Assembly: GCA_001642945.1 (NCBI GenBank)
Contig: LGRT01000005.1
Location: 29,460-93,459, forward strand
Length of the DNA stretch: 64,000 nucleotides
Origin: Rhodobacteraceae bacterium SB2
GTDB taxonomy: Bacteria > Pseudomonadota > Alphaproteobacteria > Rhodobacterales > Rhodobacteraceae
Direction of reading: 5' to 3'
Position numbers and translations under genes: made by a program. Within the stretch, counting starts at the first letter, position 1. Every line of letters begins with the position of its first letter. Shown in pieces: positions 1 to 8,977 of this stretch. Under the pieces are notes generated by a model that did not search any database, had not been told where the DNA came from, and was given only the letters and a program-made list of their open reading frames with translations.

Positions 1-321
1 GGCGGCCGTTACGCGCTCTGTAAAAAATCCCGTGCATTCTAATACAATATCGACATTCTTCCAAGGCAGCTCGGCAGGGTTGCGGATCGCTGTCACCGCG
101 ATTGGTCCATGACCAATATCAATAGAATTATCTGTGATTTCAATTTCACTGCCGAACCGACCATGGACGCTGTCATATTTCAAAAGATGCGCATTTGTTT
201 GAACAGGACCAAGATCATTGATCGCTATAACTTCTAGATCATTGCGTGGATTTTCTGAAAAAGCCCGCAAAATATTGCGACCAATGCGGCCAAAGCCATT
301 AATAGCGATTTTTGTAGTCAT
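1..321 (-). CDS. gap: Glyceraldehyde-3-phosphate dehydrogenase, partial (second gap copy)
   Basis: This is the N-terminal 107 codons of a GAPDH; the rest lies beyond the left edge. It catalyses the NAD(P)-dependent oxidation of glyceraldehyde 3-phosphate to 1,3-bisphosphoglycerate in the cytoplasm. The translation starts MTTKIAINGFGRIGRN, the Rossmann NAD-binding motif, followed by NAHLLKYDSVHGRF and DIVLECTGFF, all GAPDH signatures. It follows another full gap gene on the same strand but is clearly diverged from it, so the two are paralogs and not a recent duplication. The catalytic Cys region is not in the window. A promoter and a LacI-type palindrome sit directly upstream. Confidence 0.95.
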   Translation of the reverse strand, partial: MTTKIAINGFGRIGRNILRAFSENPRNDLEVIAINDLGPVQTNAHLLKYDSVHGRFGSEIEITDNSIDIGHGPIAVTAIRNPAELPWKNVDIVLECTGFFTERVTAA

Positions 322-344
322 CTCGGCCTCTATTGATTTTAATA

Positions 345-358
345 AGTTAGCGCTAACA
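345..358. promoter_or_regulatory. LacI-type operator upstream of the left-edge gap gene
   Basis: AGTTAGCGCTAACA contains the perfect 12-base palindrome GTTAGCGCTAAC with the central CG typical of LacI-family operators. Two related but weaker copies lie upstream of the neighbouring gap gene. The pattern resembles what I recall for CceR, the LacI-family regulator of central carbon metabolism in Rhodobacterales. The link to CceR is an inference; the regulator gene is not in the window. Confidence 0.6.
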
Positions 359-382
359 TTGACAATTTACTCAGAAAGTCAA
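354..382 (-). promoter_or_regulatory. Likely sigma-70 promoter of the left-edge gap gene
   Basis: On the minus strand a -35 box TTGACT (377-382) is followed by a 17-base spacer and a -10-like ATGTTA (354-359). Its -10 element overlaps the palindrome at 346-357, so a bound repressor would block polymerase. This is inferred from sequence only. Confidence 0.5.
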
Positions 383-565
383 CTGCAAATAGCCCGAATG
401 CAGCGCATGGCGGTCAGTTTTATAGAAGTTTTACGAGCTTACAGAGCAAGGCACGCCAATTACCCACCCACAGATACCGCTCTTTATGCCAAATGCAGTG
501 AAAGCTGCCAAAGCTATGCGGCGTGTACAGGCTGGTTGGGCGCTGACATAGCCAGCGCAGCAATG

Positions 566-1570
566 TCAGTGCAGCAATTGCCCCATGGTCGCGGCAACAT
601 CTGCCATACGGCATGAAAACCCCCACTCATTATCATACCATGCCAAGACGCGAACGGTGCGCCCTCCAATGACTTTGGTTTGATCCGGCGCAAAAATGGT
701 CGAATAGGGCGTGTGGTTGAAATCGATCGAAACTTTTGGTTCTGGATCGTAGGAAAGTACATGTCCCATATGCCCCGCAGCGGCCTCTTCAATAACGGCA
801 TTCACCTCTTCGACCGTTACATTTTTTGCAGCCTCAAATGTTAGGTCAACGGCCGATACATTTGGTGTTGGCACGCGCATTGCGGTGCCGTCCAACTTAC
901 CAGAAAGCTCAGGCAGAACCTCTCCTAGGGCTTTGGCTGCGCCGGTCGAAGTGGGGATCATCGCCATCGCGGCTGCGCGGGCGCGGTAAAGATCATTATG
1001 CCGGCGGTCCAGCATTGGTTGATCGCCCGTGTAAGAGTGGATCGTGGTCATAATTCCGCGTTCAATACCGATTGCATCATTTAACGTTTTCGCGAGCGGT
1101 GCGAGGCAATTGGTTGTGCAAGAGCCATTTGAAACCAGGCGATGTTCGGTGCAAAGCTCGCGATGGTTCACGCCATAAACGATCGTTTTATCCACGTTTT
1201 TGGCGGGGGCCGAAATCAAAACGGATTTTGCCCCTCGCTCCAAATGGATCGAGGATTTTAAGCCATCATTAAACTGACCAGTGCATTCTAATACAACATC
1301 ACAGCCAGACCAGTCTAGCGCGGCCGGGTCATAAGACGACATCACATCCATCGGTCCGCGGCCCAGATCAATCGTGTTCCCGGCGACCGTTACCGTGCCT
1401 GGAAAGCGGCCATGAACGCTGTCATAGCGCAACAAATGCGCATTGGTTTCCACGGGGCCGGTGGCGTTGATCTTAACGACCTGCACATCATTTCTTGCGC
1501 TTTCCGCAATATGAGCCAATGTTGAGCGGCCAATCCGCCCGAAGCCGTTTATTCCCACTGTGACTGTCAT
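566..1570 (-). CDS. gap: Glyceraldehyde-3-phosphate dehydrogenase
   Basis: A complete 334-residue GAPDH, the usual length. It oxidises glyceraldehyde 3-phosphate in glycolysis and the Entner-Doudoroff route, or runs in reverse in gluconeogenesis. It shows the N-terminal NAD motif INGFGRIGR, the active-site segment NGSCTTNCLAP with the catalytic cysteine, and the C-terminal WYDNEWGFSCRM. The start codon has a GAGGT ribosome binding site six bases upstream. It lies between tkt and a second gap gene, all on one strand. Two LacI-type operator half-palindromes precede it, which suggests control by carbon flux. Confidence 0.97.
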   Translation of the reverse strand: MTVTVGINGFGRIGRSTLAHIAESARNDVQVVKINATGPVETNAHLLRYDSVHGRFPGTVTVAGNTIDLGRGPMDVMSSYDPAALDWSGCDVVLECTGQFNDGLKSSIHLERGAKSVLISAPAKNVDKTIVYGVNHRELCTEHRLVSNGSCTTNCLAPLAKTLNDAIGIERGIMTTIHSYTGDQPMLDRRHNDLYRARAAAMAMIPTSTGAAKALGEVLPELSGKLDGTAMRVPTPNVSAVDLTFEAAKNVTVEEVNAVIEEAAAGHMGHVLSYDPEPKVSIDFNHTPYSTIFAPDQTKVIGGRTVRVLAWYDNEWGFSCRMADVAATMGQLLH

Positions 1571-1647
1571 CGCTTACCTCATTTTCATGAAGCATCTATA
1601 GAATGTTTAAATAGTGTTGAATACTATTTATCGTCTATTTTCCAATA

Positions 1648-1661
1648 TGTTAGCGATAACT
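1648..1661. promoter_or_regulatory. LacI-type operator, proximal site of the gap gene
   Basis: TGTTAGCGATAACT differs at two positions from the ideal palindrome TGTTAGCGCTAACA. It lies 78 bases before the gap start codon and its centre is 30 bases, about three helical turns, from the next copy. The spacing suits a pair of LacI-family dimers on one face of the DNA. Confidence 0.55.
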
Positions 1662-1677
1662 TGTGCGGTTTAAAAAA

Positions 1678-1691
1678 TGCTTGCGCTAACA
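1678..1691. promoter_or_regulatory. LacI-type operator, distal site of the gap gene
   Basis: TGCTTGCGCTAACA matches the palindrome TGTTAGCGCTAACA at 12 of 14 positions. It lies between the tkt stop codon and gap, in tandem with the proximal site. Confidence 0.45.
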
Positions 1692-1781
1692 ATATGTTTT
1701 CAAAAATAGGTTGGATGGGCCAACGAGCTTTGCGTGCCTAAATTTGCGACTCACCCGATGGCCTATCTTAGAGATATTTGG

Positions 1782-3800
1782 TTACCGAAGCTCTTCGGCG
1801 CAAGACGCAACAGCCTTTGCCGTGATCCCAAAATGTTCGAATAATGTGCCAGCTGGCGCGGAGGCTCCGAAACCTGACATACCGATAAATGCAGACCGGT
1901 TTGCCCGTGCGCGCTCGCCCAACAGCCACTGATCCCATCCTTGGCGAATCCCTGCTTCAATACCAACACGCACTGCGCTGCCCGCGGGCAAAACCGATCT
2001 ACGATAACGCTCATCTTGCGCCGCGAACAATTCCATGCAGGGCATTGATACAACGCGCGTGCCAATACCTTTTTCTTGCAACATATCGCGTGCTTCAATG
2101 GCAAGGCTAACCTCCGAACCGGTCGCGATCAAAATTACCTCGCGCTTGCCCGTGGCTTCTGCCAAAACATAGGCGCCGCGTGCCGAGAGATTGGCCGATT
2201 TATGGCTCAAACGGACGGTTGGCAGATTTTGCCGCGACAGCGCCAAGACAGAAGGTGTTTTGGGGCTGGTGAAGGCCAATTCCCAGGCTTCAGCCGTTTC
2301 AACAGCATCCGCAGGGCGGAAGACATTCGTATTGGGCGTGGCGCGACTGATCGCCAAATGTTCGACGGGCTGATGAGTTGGGCCGTCTTCGCCCAAACCA
2401 ATACTGTCATGCGTCATAACAAATACGGTTGGAACCTTCATCAGGGCCGCCAACCGCATAGCGGGGCGTGCGTAATCGGTAAAGCACATAAAAGTACCAC
2501 CATAGGGGCGCATGCCCCCATGCAACGCCATTCCGTTCATCGCCGAGGCCATACCATGTTCGCGAATGCCCCAATACACATAGCGGCCCGCGCGGTTATC
2601 GATATCAAAGGCGCTCATATCTTTGGAGCGCGTGTTGTTTGATCCAGATAAATCGGCCGATCCGCCAACTGTTTCTTGCAGGATCGGGTTGATCACGTTT
2701 AGGGCCAATTCGCTCGATTTACGGGTGGCTTGCTTTGGAGCTATTTCTGAGATTTCTTTTTTGAACTTGCGGATCGCGGATGCAAGTTTGTTGGGCGCTT
2801 CATTAGCGTAGGCGCGCGTAAACTCGGCTTGCTTGCTGGCGGATAAAGCCTTGAAACGCGCCTCCCATAGCGCATGCTCGGAGTGGCCACGGGCGCCAAA
2901 GCCTTCCCATGCAGATTTGATATTTTTGGGAATGTCGAACGCGTCGGATGTCCAGCCATATGCCTCTTTAGTGTCTGCGATCAATTGTGGGTCGGTAAGG
3001 GCGCCGTGGCCTTTTGAGGTGTCTTGGGCGCTTGATCCAAGCGCAATATGGGTTTTACAAGCAATCATTGAGGGCTGTTTGGATTTTTTGGCTACTGTGA
3101 TCGCGCGATCAATCGCTGCGGGATCATGGCCGTCAATTTCTTGCACATGCCAGCCTGACGCCGTGAAACGGGCCAATTGATCCGTGCGGTCGGCCAAATC
3201 GACGCTCCCATCAATCGTGATGTTGTTATCATCCCAGAACACCACCAGTTTGCTTAAAGCATGGCGCCCAGCGAGCCCAATCGCCTCTTGGCTTACACCT
3301 TCCATCAGACAACCATCGCCCGCGATAACATAGGTGAAATGATCCACAATTTTTTGACCATAGCGCGCGCGTTGAATTTCTTCTGCCATTGCGAATCCCA
3401 CCGCGTTGGCGATGCCTTGGCCGAGTGGTCCGGTTGTGGTCTCAATAGCATCAGACAGAAAATTTTCCGGATGGCCTGCAGTTTTAGCACCCAATTGGCG
3501 GAAATTTTTAAGCTCTTCGATCGGAAAATCGCTGTAGCCCGTCAAATGGAGCAAGCTGTAAAGCAGCATTGACCCATGGCCGGCCGATAGAATGAAGCGA
3601 TCACGATCGGGCCAAGTGGGGTTTTTTGGATCAAACTTAAGATGCTTTTCATAGAGCACGGTGGCGACATCAGCCATTCCCATTGGCATGCCGGAATGGC
3701 CCGAATTTGCAGCGGCGATTGCATCCAATGTAAGGGTACGAATGGCACAGGCGTTCTGCCAATGGTCTGAATGCAAAGAGCGTAGCGTTTGAATATCCAT
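1782..3800 (-). CDS. tkt: Transketolase
   Basis: A 672-residue transketolase, which transfers two-carbon ketol groups in the pentose phosphate pathway using thiamine diphosphate. The sequence has the N-terminal substrate loop [11 protein letters not shown], the AGHGSMLLY and TTGPLGQG segments, and the thiamine-binding GDGCLMEG...DDNNI motif; the pyrimidine-binding domain includes [18 protein letters not shown] chose the start at [10 protein letters not shown] because family members begin there and an AGGAAA box lies upstream; an extended reading 22 codons longer is poorly supported. It is followed on the same strand by the two gap genes, a common Rhodobacterales order. Confidence 0.96.
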   Translation of the reverse strand: MDIQTLRSLHSDHWQNACAIRTLTLDAIAAANSGHSGMPMGMADVATVLYEKHLKFDPKNPTWPDRDRFILSAGHGSMLLYSLLHLTGYSDFPIEELKNFRQLGAKTAGHPENFLSDAIETTTGPLGQGIANAVGFAMAEEIQRARYGQKIVDHFTYVIAGDGCLMEGVSQEAIGLAGRHALSKLVVFWDDNNITIDGSVDLADRTDQLARFTASGWHVQEIDGHDPAAIDRAITVAKKSKQPSMIACKTHIALGSSAQDTSKGHGALTDPQLIADTKEAYGWTSDAFDIPKNIKSAWEGFGARGHSEHALWEARFKALSASKQAEFTRAYANEAPNKLASAIRKFKKEISEIAPKQATRKSSELALNVINPILQETVGGSADLSGSNNTRSKDMSAFDIDNRAGRYVYWGIREHGMASAMNGMALHGGMRPYGGTFMCFTDYARPAMRLAALMKVPTVFVMTHDSIGLGEDGPTHQPVEHLAISRATPNTNVFRPADAVETAEAWELAFTSPKTPSVLALSRQNLPTVRLSHKSANLSARGAYVLAEATGKREVILIATGSEVSLAIEARDMLQEKGIGTRVVSMPCMELFAAQDERYRRSVLPAGSAVRVGIEAGIRQGWDQWLLGERARANRSAFIGMSGFGASAPAGTLFEHFGITAKAVASCAEELR

Positions 3801-4019
3801 ATCGGCATCATTTCCTATAAAAAGCAGAGAACGAGCGTTGCATAACAGCCCTGCCGCGAAGTTCAAGCATAACCCGCAGCCGGAAACGGAGATTTGCCAT
3901 CACTGATATATTTTGGTGATGGTTTTGAACGCGCTTTGCCGAAAGTTTCATCTGGATTTGCGCCGCATCAGAAGTTATGGTTGATTTGTAAAACGCGTGA
4001 AGAAGCAAAAGGTTAGGCG

Positions 4020-4379
4020 ATGGAGCAAATTAAAGAATTCGAAAAGCGTATGGACGCTGCTCTTGATCATATCGCGGTGCATTTGAAATCGTCACCGCAA
4101 GCCGGCGAAAAAAAAGATCACGCTGTCGCTGAACTTGACCTGTTAAAAGCTGAAAATACCGCTCTGAAATCCGAGCTTGACGCGCTGGCCGAGCCAAAAA
4201 TTGCAAACGATAATCAGGAAATGGTAAACAGGCTTAGTGCTGAGAAGGCAGATTTGGCGCAGCGCCTTGAAGCGTCAGAGCAAGCGCGCAAAGAGCAGGC
4301 GTTTGAAGTTCAACAACTCTATGAAGATTTGGCAAAGCTCCTTGGCCGAACGGATATCTCAGAGAATGGAGAGGCATAA
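4020..4379 (+). CDS. Coiled-coil protein preceding ZapA
   Basis: A 119-residue acidic protein of unknown function. Residues from about 35 to 115 have heptad-like Leu/Ala spacing (for example LLKAENTALKSELDAL and LSAEKADLAQRLEAS), so it is predicted to form a coiled coil. There is no signal peptide or membrane segment. Its stop codon is directly abutted by the zapA start (TAA then ATG), so the two are translated together. By position and shape it could be a partner of ZapA at the division site, as ZapB is in enterobacteria, but I see no sequence resemblance that proves this. It is divergent from tkt. Confidence 0.75.
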   Translation: MEQIKEFEKRMDAALDHIAVHLKSSPQAGEKKDHAVAELDLLKAENTALKSELDALAEPKIANDNQEMVNRLSAEKADLAQRLEASEQARKEQAFEVQQLYEDLAKLLGRTDISENGEA

Positions 4380-4727
4380 ATGGCACGCGTAAATGTTGAA
4401 ATCGGCAACCGCCCCTTTGACGTGGCCTGCGAGCCCGGGCAAGAGGGGTTTTTGACGGCTGCTGCGGCATTGCTTGACGCAGAAGCCACCGAGCTTTCGG
4501 CCCAAATAGGGCGCCTTCCAGAGCAACGTATGCTGTTAATGGCGGGGTTGATGTTGGCGGATAAGATGGCGAGCTTGAAACTTCAGCTTGCACAAGCGGA
4601 AGAAAAACTTGCCCAGCAGCCGGAACCTGCAGCGGGACATGACGCGGCGGGTTTAGATGCCGAAAGCCTGTCTATTCTCAACCGGCTTGTTGAGCGCAGC
4701 GAAGACTTGGCCGCACTCGGTCGTTGA
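4380..4727 (+). CDS. zapA: Cell division protein ZapA
   Basis: A 115-residue ZapA-family protein. ZapA binds FtsZ and bundles its filaments at the division ring. The N-terminal MARVNVEIGNRPFDVACEPG is the usual beta-strand head, followed by the conserved helix with LPEQRMLLMAGLMLADKM and a C-terminal coiled coil. Length and order of parts fit the family. It is the second gene of a two-gene unit with the coiled-coil protein. Only 48 bases separate it from the convergent grxD gene. Confidence 0.9.
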   Translation: MARVNVEIGNRPFDVACEPGQEGFLTAAAALLDAEATELSAQIGRLPEQRMLLMAGLMLADKMASLKLQLAQAEEKLAQQPEPAAGHDAAGLDAESLSILNRLVERSEDLAALGR

Positions 4728-4759
4728 CGGTATGATTTCTGTTTGATGGGAACAAACAC

Positions 4760-4772
4760 GCCCAGAATGGGC
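4760..4772. terminator. Short hairpin between convergent zapA and grxD
   Basis: GCCC-AGAAT-GGGC forms a four-pair hairpin between the two convergent stop codons, with T-rich sequence on either side depending on strand. It may serve as a weak bidirectional terminator; the stem is too short for confidence. Confidence 0.3.
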
Positions 4773-4775
4773 CGT

Positions 4776-5138
4776 TTATCCGTTGGCTTCGCGAATTTTA
4801 TCTGCGGCATCCTTGTCGAAGGCAACGTTGCTCTCTGAAAACAGCGCATCCAATTCACCTGATAGGGTCATCTCGGTAATGATATCGCATCCGCCCACAA
4901 ATTCACCATTCACATAAAGCTGGGGAATCGTTGGCCAATCTGCAAAGTCTTTGATGCCCTGACGGATCGCATCATCGGCCAAAACATTGATATCTTTGTA
5001 ATCAACATCCATGTAATTTAGCACGCCAGCGATACGGCTTGAAAACCCGCATTGCGGCATCTCTTTTGTGCCCTTCATGTACAGCACGACAGAATTTGAT
5101 TTAATGGTCTCTTCTATTTGTTCTTTTGTGTCGCTCAT
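4776..5138 (-). CDS. grxD: Monothiol glutaredoxin (CGFS type)
   Basis: A 120-residue monothiol glutaredoxin of the Grx4/Grx5 family, which binds a [2Fe-2S] cluster with glutathione and passes it to target proteins. The CGFS active site is visible in MPQCGFSSR, with the downstream WPTIPQLYVNGEFVGG glutathione-binding segment. It lies 86 bases after a BolA-like gene on the same strand. Such glutaredoxins form [2Fe-2S] heterodimers with BolA proteins, so the neighbours are probably functional partners. Confidence 0.95.
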   Translation of the reverse strand: MSDTKEQIEETIKSNSVVLYMKGTKEMPQCGFSSRIAGVLNYMDVDYKDINVLADDAIRQGIKDFADWPTIPQLYVNGEFVGGCDIITEMTLSGELDALFSESNVAFDKDAADKIREANG

Positions 5139-5224
5139 CTGGATCTCTCTTACTTATAGGTCAACGGTTTGTTTCTTTACGTCGCCATTGGTGGTTTTTT
5201 GTTTTTAATTCGGGTGTGCGTGCT

Positions 5225-5476
5225 TTAGATCTTAGCGTCGGGTGCCTTTGTGGTTAGGGCGAGCGCGTGCAATTCGCCATGCGCGCCATCCATTTTACCT
5301 TTGAGCGCGGCGTAAACGGATCTTTGCTGTTGAACCCTATTTTTACCTTGAAAACTTGCATCAACAACCTCTGCGGCATAATGATTTCCATCGCCCCTCA
5401 AATCTTTGATGGTGATATCAGCATCGGGGAATTCAGCCCGAATAAGATCTTCAATTTCCTGCGCCGTCATTGCCAT
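5225..5476 (-). CDS. BolA-family protein
   Basis: An 83-residue BolA/IbaG-type protein. The family fold is seen in IEDLIRAEFPDADI, the GDGNHYAAEVV segment and the helix around VYAALKGKMDGAHGELHALAL, which carries the conserved HGELHAL. BolA proteins work with CGFS glutaredoxins in iron-sulfur cluster handling. It lies between purL and grxD on the same strand, a conserved order in the group. Confidence 0.92.
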   Translation of the reverse strand: MAMTAQEIEDLIRAEFPDADITIKDLRGDGNHYAAEVVDASFQGKNRVQQQRSVYAALKGKMDGAHGELHALALTTKAPDAKI

Positions 5477-5578
5477 GATGCAAGCCTCACTTTCAGGTCA
5501 AATGTAGGATGCGGCCAGTGGCTGTGCAAGAGCCGATCCGAAAAGAAAACGCGCGCGGGCGCGTTCTGTCAATCTTGC

Positions 5579-7738
5579 CTAATCAAACAAGGTTCCAAAG
5601 CTCGAATTATAAAGCTCTGAAAGCGCGCTTAGATCTGCATGCGCGGATCCAAAGCGCAACTGATCGCCCTCAAACCGACCGATTGATGAAAGCGTCACGC
5701 CGGCTTGACCGGCTGCAATCATCAGGGCTTCGGCCTGGTCAAAATTGCAAGCGATGAGATAACGGGCTTGGTCTTCACCGAACAAATAGGCCATATCTTC
5801 GCTTTGAATATAAAGCCCGGTGTCGGCGGCATGCGCCATTTCAAATGCCGCCAAGGCCAAACCGCCATCGGATAAATCGCTGCAAGCTTTGATCAGCTCT
5901 CGGTTTTCTAAAATAAATTGACCATTGCGGCGCTCTTCATCGAGATCAACGCTGGGCGCATCGCCATCTGAGCGGTTGAACACGCTGCTCAACAGCGCTG
6001 AACAGCCCAAATGCGTACCAGGCGGGCCCAACAGCAATGCTTCATGGCCGGCGCGCGCAACGCCGATAATCGGCTCGTCCTGCGCGCCCACCAGACCAAC
6101 CGCGCCAATCGTCGGCGTTGGTAAGATCGCAGCGCCGTCGGTTTCATTATACAAACTCACATTTCCCGAAACAATCGGCATATTCAGAGCATAAACTGCC
6201 GCGCTGATACCTTTGATTGCGCCCACAAACTGGCCCATGATTTCTGGTTTTTCTGGATTGCCAAAATTCATATTATCGGTGGTAGCCAAAGGCGTTGCCC
6301 CCATGGAGCACAAGTTGCGATAGGCCTCTGCAACGGCCTGCTTGCCACCTTCAACCGGGTTGGCCTGTACATAGCGTGGTGTCACATCGCTGGTGAAGGC
6401 CAATTGTTTTTCGGTACCATGCACCCGAATAAGCCCTGCGCCCAAGCCTGGGCCCTGTATCGTATCGGCCATAACCTGACTGTCATATTGTTCATATGCC
6501 CACCGTTTGCTTGCGTAGTTCGGATCGCAAATCAAAGCCTTTAGCGCGTCGATCGGGGCAAGTTCGGGAATATCTGCCAAGGCCCCCGCAGGGGGCGTTT
6601 CAACCCATGGTCGATCATATTCGGGCGCTGTACCAGAAAGGGCTTTGAGCGGTAAATCAGCCTTGGTTTCTCCGTTTAGACAAATATGGAACCGGTCTTC
6701 TGCAATCGTTTCCCCAACAATCGCAAAATCAAGGTCCCATTTTTCAAACACAGCCCGCGCTTCTCCCTCTTTTTCGGGCTGTAACACCATTAGCATCCGT
6801 TCTTGAGATTCCGATAGCATCATTTCATACGCAGTCATGTTCAATTCACGCGTCGGCACTTTTTCAAGGTCGAGCCGCACCCCTAAATCTCCCTTATCCC
6901 CCATTTCTACCGCCGAGCAGGTCAAACCAGCCGCGCCCATATCTTGAATAGAAATCACCGCCCCAGTCTGCATCAGTTCCAAACAGGCTTCCATCAAACG
7001 TTTTTCGGTAAACGGGTCACCAACTTGAACGGTGGGGCGTTTTTCTTCGATCGTATCGTCAAATTCAGCCGACGCCATTGTGGCGCCGCCCACACCGTCG
7101 CGGCCGGTTTTTGCGCCTAAATAAACGACAGGCATGCCAACACCGGAGGCTGCCGAGTAGAAAATTTTATCCGCATCGGCCAAACCGGCGGCAAAGGCAT
7201 TGACCAAGCAATTGCCATTATAAGCAGGATCAAAGCGCAATTCACCGCCAACTGTCGGCACACCAAAACAGTTTCCATAGCCGCCAATTCCGGCCACAAC
7301 GCCATGCACCAACTGCCGCGTTTTGGGGTGATCTACTGCGCCAAAGCTAAGTGCATTCATCGCCGCGATCGGCCGCGCGCCCATCGTAAACACATCGCGT
7401 AAAATTCCGCCAACCCCAGTTGCTGCACCTTGATAGGGCTCGATATACGAGGGATGGTTGTGGCTTTCCATTTTAAACACAACCGCCTGTCCGTCGCCAA
7501 TATCAACTACGCCAGCATTTTCTCCGGGGCCACAAATCACTTGTGGGCCGCTTGTGGGCAAACTGCGCAGCCATTTCTTCGAAGATTTATACGAGCAATG
7601 CTCATTCCACATGGCCGAGAAGATACCCAATTCGGTGAAAGTCGGGACGCGGCCGATGATCTCTAAAATTTTCTGATATTCATCCGCGGCAAGTCCATGG
7701 GCCGAAATAAGCTCGTCTGAAATCTCTGGTTCGCGCAT
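5579..7738 (-). CDS. purL: Phosphoribosylformylglycinamidine synthase subunit PurL
   Basis: A 719-residue small-type PurL. With PurS and PurQ it makes FGAM from FGAR, ATP and glutamine in purine synthesis. It carries the AIRS-like ATP-binding halves, with [23 protein letters not shown] and [10 protein letters not shown] near the N terminus and the PG-I/GL ATP-binding repeats later. I start it at [10 protein letters not shown], where homologs begin; a 23-codon longer reading is not supported. purS and purQ are not in the window. bolA-like and grxD follow on the same strand. Confidence 0.96.
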   Translation of the reverse strand: MREPEISDELISAHGLAADEYQKILEIIGRVPTFTELGIFSAMWNEHCSYKSSKKWLRSLPTSGPQVICGPGENAGVVDIGDGQAVVFKMESHNHPSYIEPYQGAATGVGGILRDVFTMGARPIAAMNALSFGAVDHPKTRQLVHGVVAGIGGYGNCFGVPTVGGELRFDPAYNGNCLVNAFAAGLADADKIFYSAASGVGMPVVYLGAKTGRDGVGGATMASAEFDDTIEEKRPTVQVGDPFTEKRLMEACLELMQTGAVISIQDMGAAGLTCSAVEMGDKGDLGVRLDLEKVPTRELNMTAYEMMLSESQERMLMVLQPEKEGEARAVFEKWDLDFAIVGETIAEDRFHICLNGETKADLPLKALSGTAPEYDRPWVETPPAGALADIPELAPIDALKALICDPNYASKRWAYEQYDSQVMADTIQGPGLGAGLIRVHGTEKQLAFTSDVTPRYVQANPVEGGKQAVAEAYRNLCSMGATPLATTDNMNFGNPEKPEIMGQFVGAIKGISAAVYALNMPIVSGNVSLYNETDGAAILPTPTIGAVGLVGAQDEPIIGVARAGHEALLLGPPGTHLGCSALLSSVFNRSDGDAPSVDLDEERRNGQFILENRELIKACSDLSDGGLALAAFEMAHAADTGLYIQSEDMAYLFGEDQARYLIACNFDQAEALMIAAGQAGVTLSSIGRFEGDQLRFGSAHADLSALSELYNSSFGTLFD

Positions 7739-7893
7739 TCTGGCCCCTAATGTCAATTTTCTGCACCTCATACGGGAAGCTTTTCTTAAGAGCAAGCAAT
7801 CGGCCATGGCAAAAACGCCCGCGGGTTGGCCGGGCAGGGCAGGCGTAACGCTTAAATTTTGCGTCTCAAAATCTCAAAGGATAAAATAATCAC

Positions 7894-7904
7894 TTGACTG
7901 TCAA
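7894..7904. promoter_or_regulatory. Palindrome in the purL / PLP-lyase divergent region
   Basis: TTGAC-T-GTCAA is a perfect odd palindrome in the region between the divergent genes. It could be an operator for either. I do not recognise the regulator. Confidence 0.3.
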
Positions 7905-7957
7905 CGCAACTCCTTCTCTTGTGAGCGTCGGATTTTAAACTTAATGATGAGGCTTTG

Positions 7958-8977
7958 ATGCAGCTTTTAGCAAACCCTTATGTTGGCATGAGTGATGGGT
8001 TGAATATGCCGGAAATTCCCCGTCCTAGCGATGATGCGGCAACCCCGCAGGCGCTTTTGGCGCGATGCCCCGTTGCCGCACCTACGCCGATGAAACATTT
8101 GCAAGGGTTTGGCGGTGCCGGGGAGGTTTTCGTAAAAGATGAGCGCGGGCGCATGGGGTTGGGCAGTTTTAAAGCACTGGGTGCGGCTTATGTAATAGCG
8201 CAAGCGGCTCAAAAACGTGATCTGACAGGTGAAACCTTTGTTACCGCTAGCGCGGGAAATCATGGTCTTTCTGTGGCCGCAGGAGCCAAGGTTTTTGGCG
8301 CAAAGGCGGTGGTGTTTCTTTCAGACACGGTGCCTGAAAGCTTTGCGGAAAAATTGCGCGGTCATGACGCAGAAGTTGTGCGGGCCGGCGATAATTATGA
8401 AGCCAGTATGCAGGCCGCGCTCATGGCGGCATCTGATAATGGATGGGTTTTATTATCGGATACGTCTTGGGCCGAATATTTAGAGACACCTCATCAGCTG
8501 ATGGAAGGCTATTTGGTTATGGCGGCGGAGGCGGTTGAGCAAATGCAAAGCCCGCCAACACATATTCTTTTGCAGGCCGGCGTTGGGGGCTTGGCCTCTG
8601 CCGCAGCAGGTTATTTTAGAAAAATGTGGGGGAACGCGCCGCAAATTATTGTTGTTGAACCCGACGCCGCGCCGGCGCTGTATAACAGCATCAAAGCGGG
8701 TAGATCTGAAATCACCTTGGGGCCAGTGTCTAATATGGGCCGATTGGATTGCAAAGAGCCCTCATTGATCGCGCTTCAAGGGTTGGCAGAAGATGCAGAT
8801 CTGTTTTGTTTGATTTCGGATACAGAGGCAGTAGAAGTTTTGCCGCATCTCGACGCGCTTGATCTTGAAACTACGCCCTCTGGCGGGGCCGGTTTGGCGG
8901 CGTTGTTTCAAAATATCGAAGGTATTGGTGATGAGTCGCGCGTTTTATGCGTGCTTAGCGAAGCCAGTGACGCCTGA
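7958..8977 (+). CDS. PLP-dependent lyase, diaminopropionate ammonia-lyase-like
   Basis: A 339-residue fold-type II PLP enzyme. The lysine that holds PLP is in GLGSFKALGAAYV, close to the FK-x-LG-A pattern of diaminopropionate ammonia-lyases, and the phosphate-binding glycine loop GVGGLASA follows. SAGNHGLSVAAGA matches the substrate-binding Asn loop. It therefore probably deaminates a small hydroxy- or diamino acid; the substrate is not known. ATG at this position has GATGAGG seven bases upstream. It overlaps the M24 hydrolase gene and begins a three-gene unit. Compared with threonine dehydratase or EutB, the motif favours the diaminopropionate branch, but I cannot exclude those. Confidence 0.8.
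   Translation: MQLLANPYVGMSDGLNMPEIPRPSDDAATPQALLARCPVAAPTPMKHLQGFGGAGEVFVKDERGRMGLGSFKALGAAYVIAQAAQKRDLTGETFVTASAGNHGLSVAAGAKVFGAKAVVFLSDTVPESFAEKLRGHDAEVVRAGDNYEASMQAALMAASDNGWVLLSDTSWAEYLETPHQLMEGYLVMAAEAVEQMQSPPTHILLQAGVGGLASAAAGYFRKMWGNAPQIIVVEPDAAPALYNSIKAGRSEITLGPVSNMGRLDCKEPSLIALQGLAEDADLFCLISDTEAVEVLPHLDALDLETTPSGGAGLAALFQNIEGIGDESRVLCVLSEASDA

Noticed and set aside
4728..4775. 6S RNA gene after zapA, as in many proteobacteria
   Set aside because: Only 48 bases separate zapA and grxD, too short for 6S RNA.
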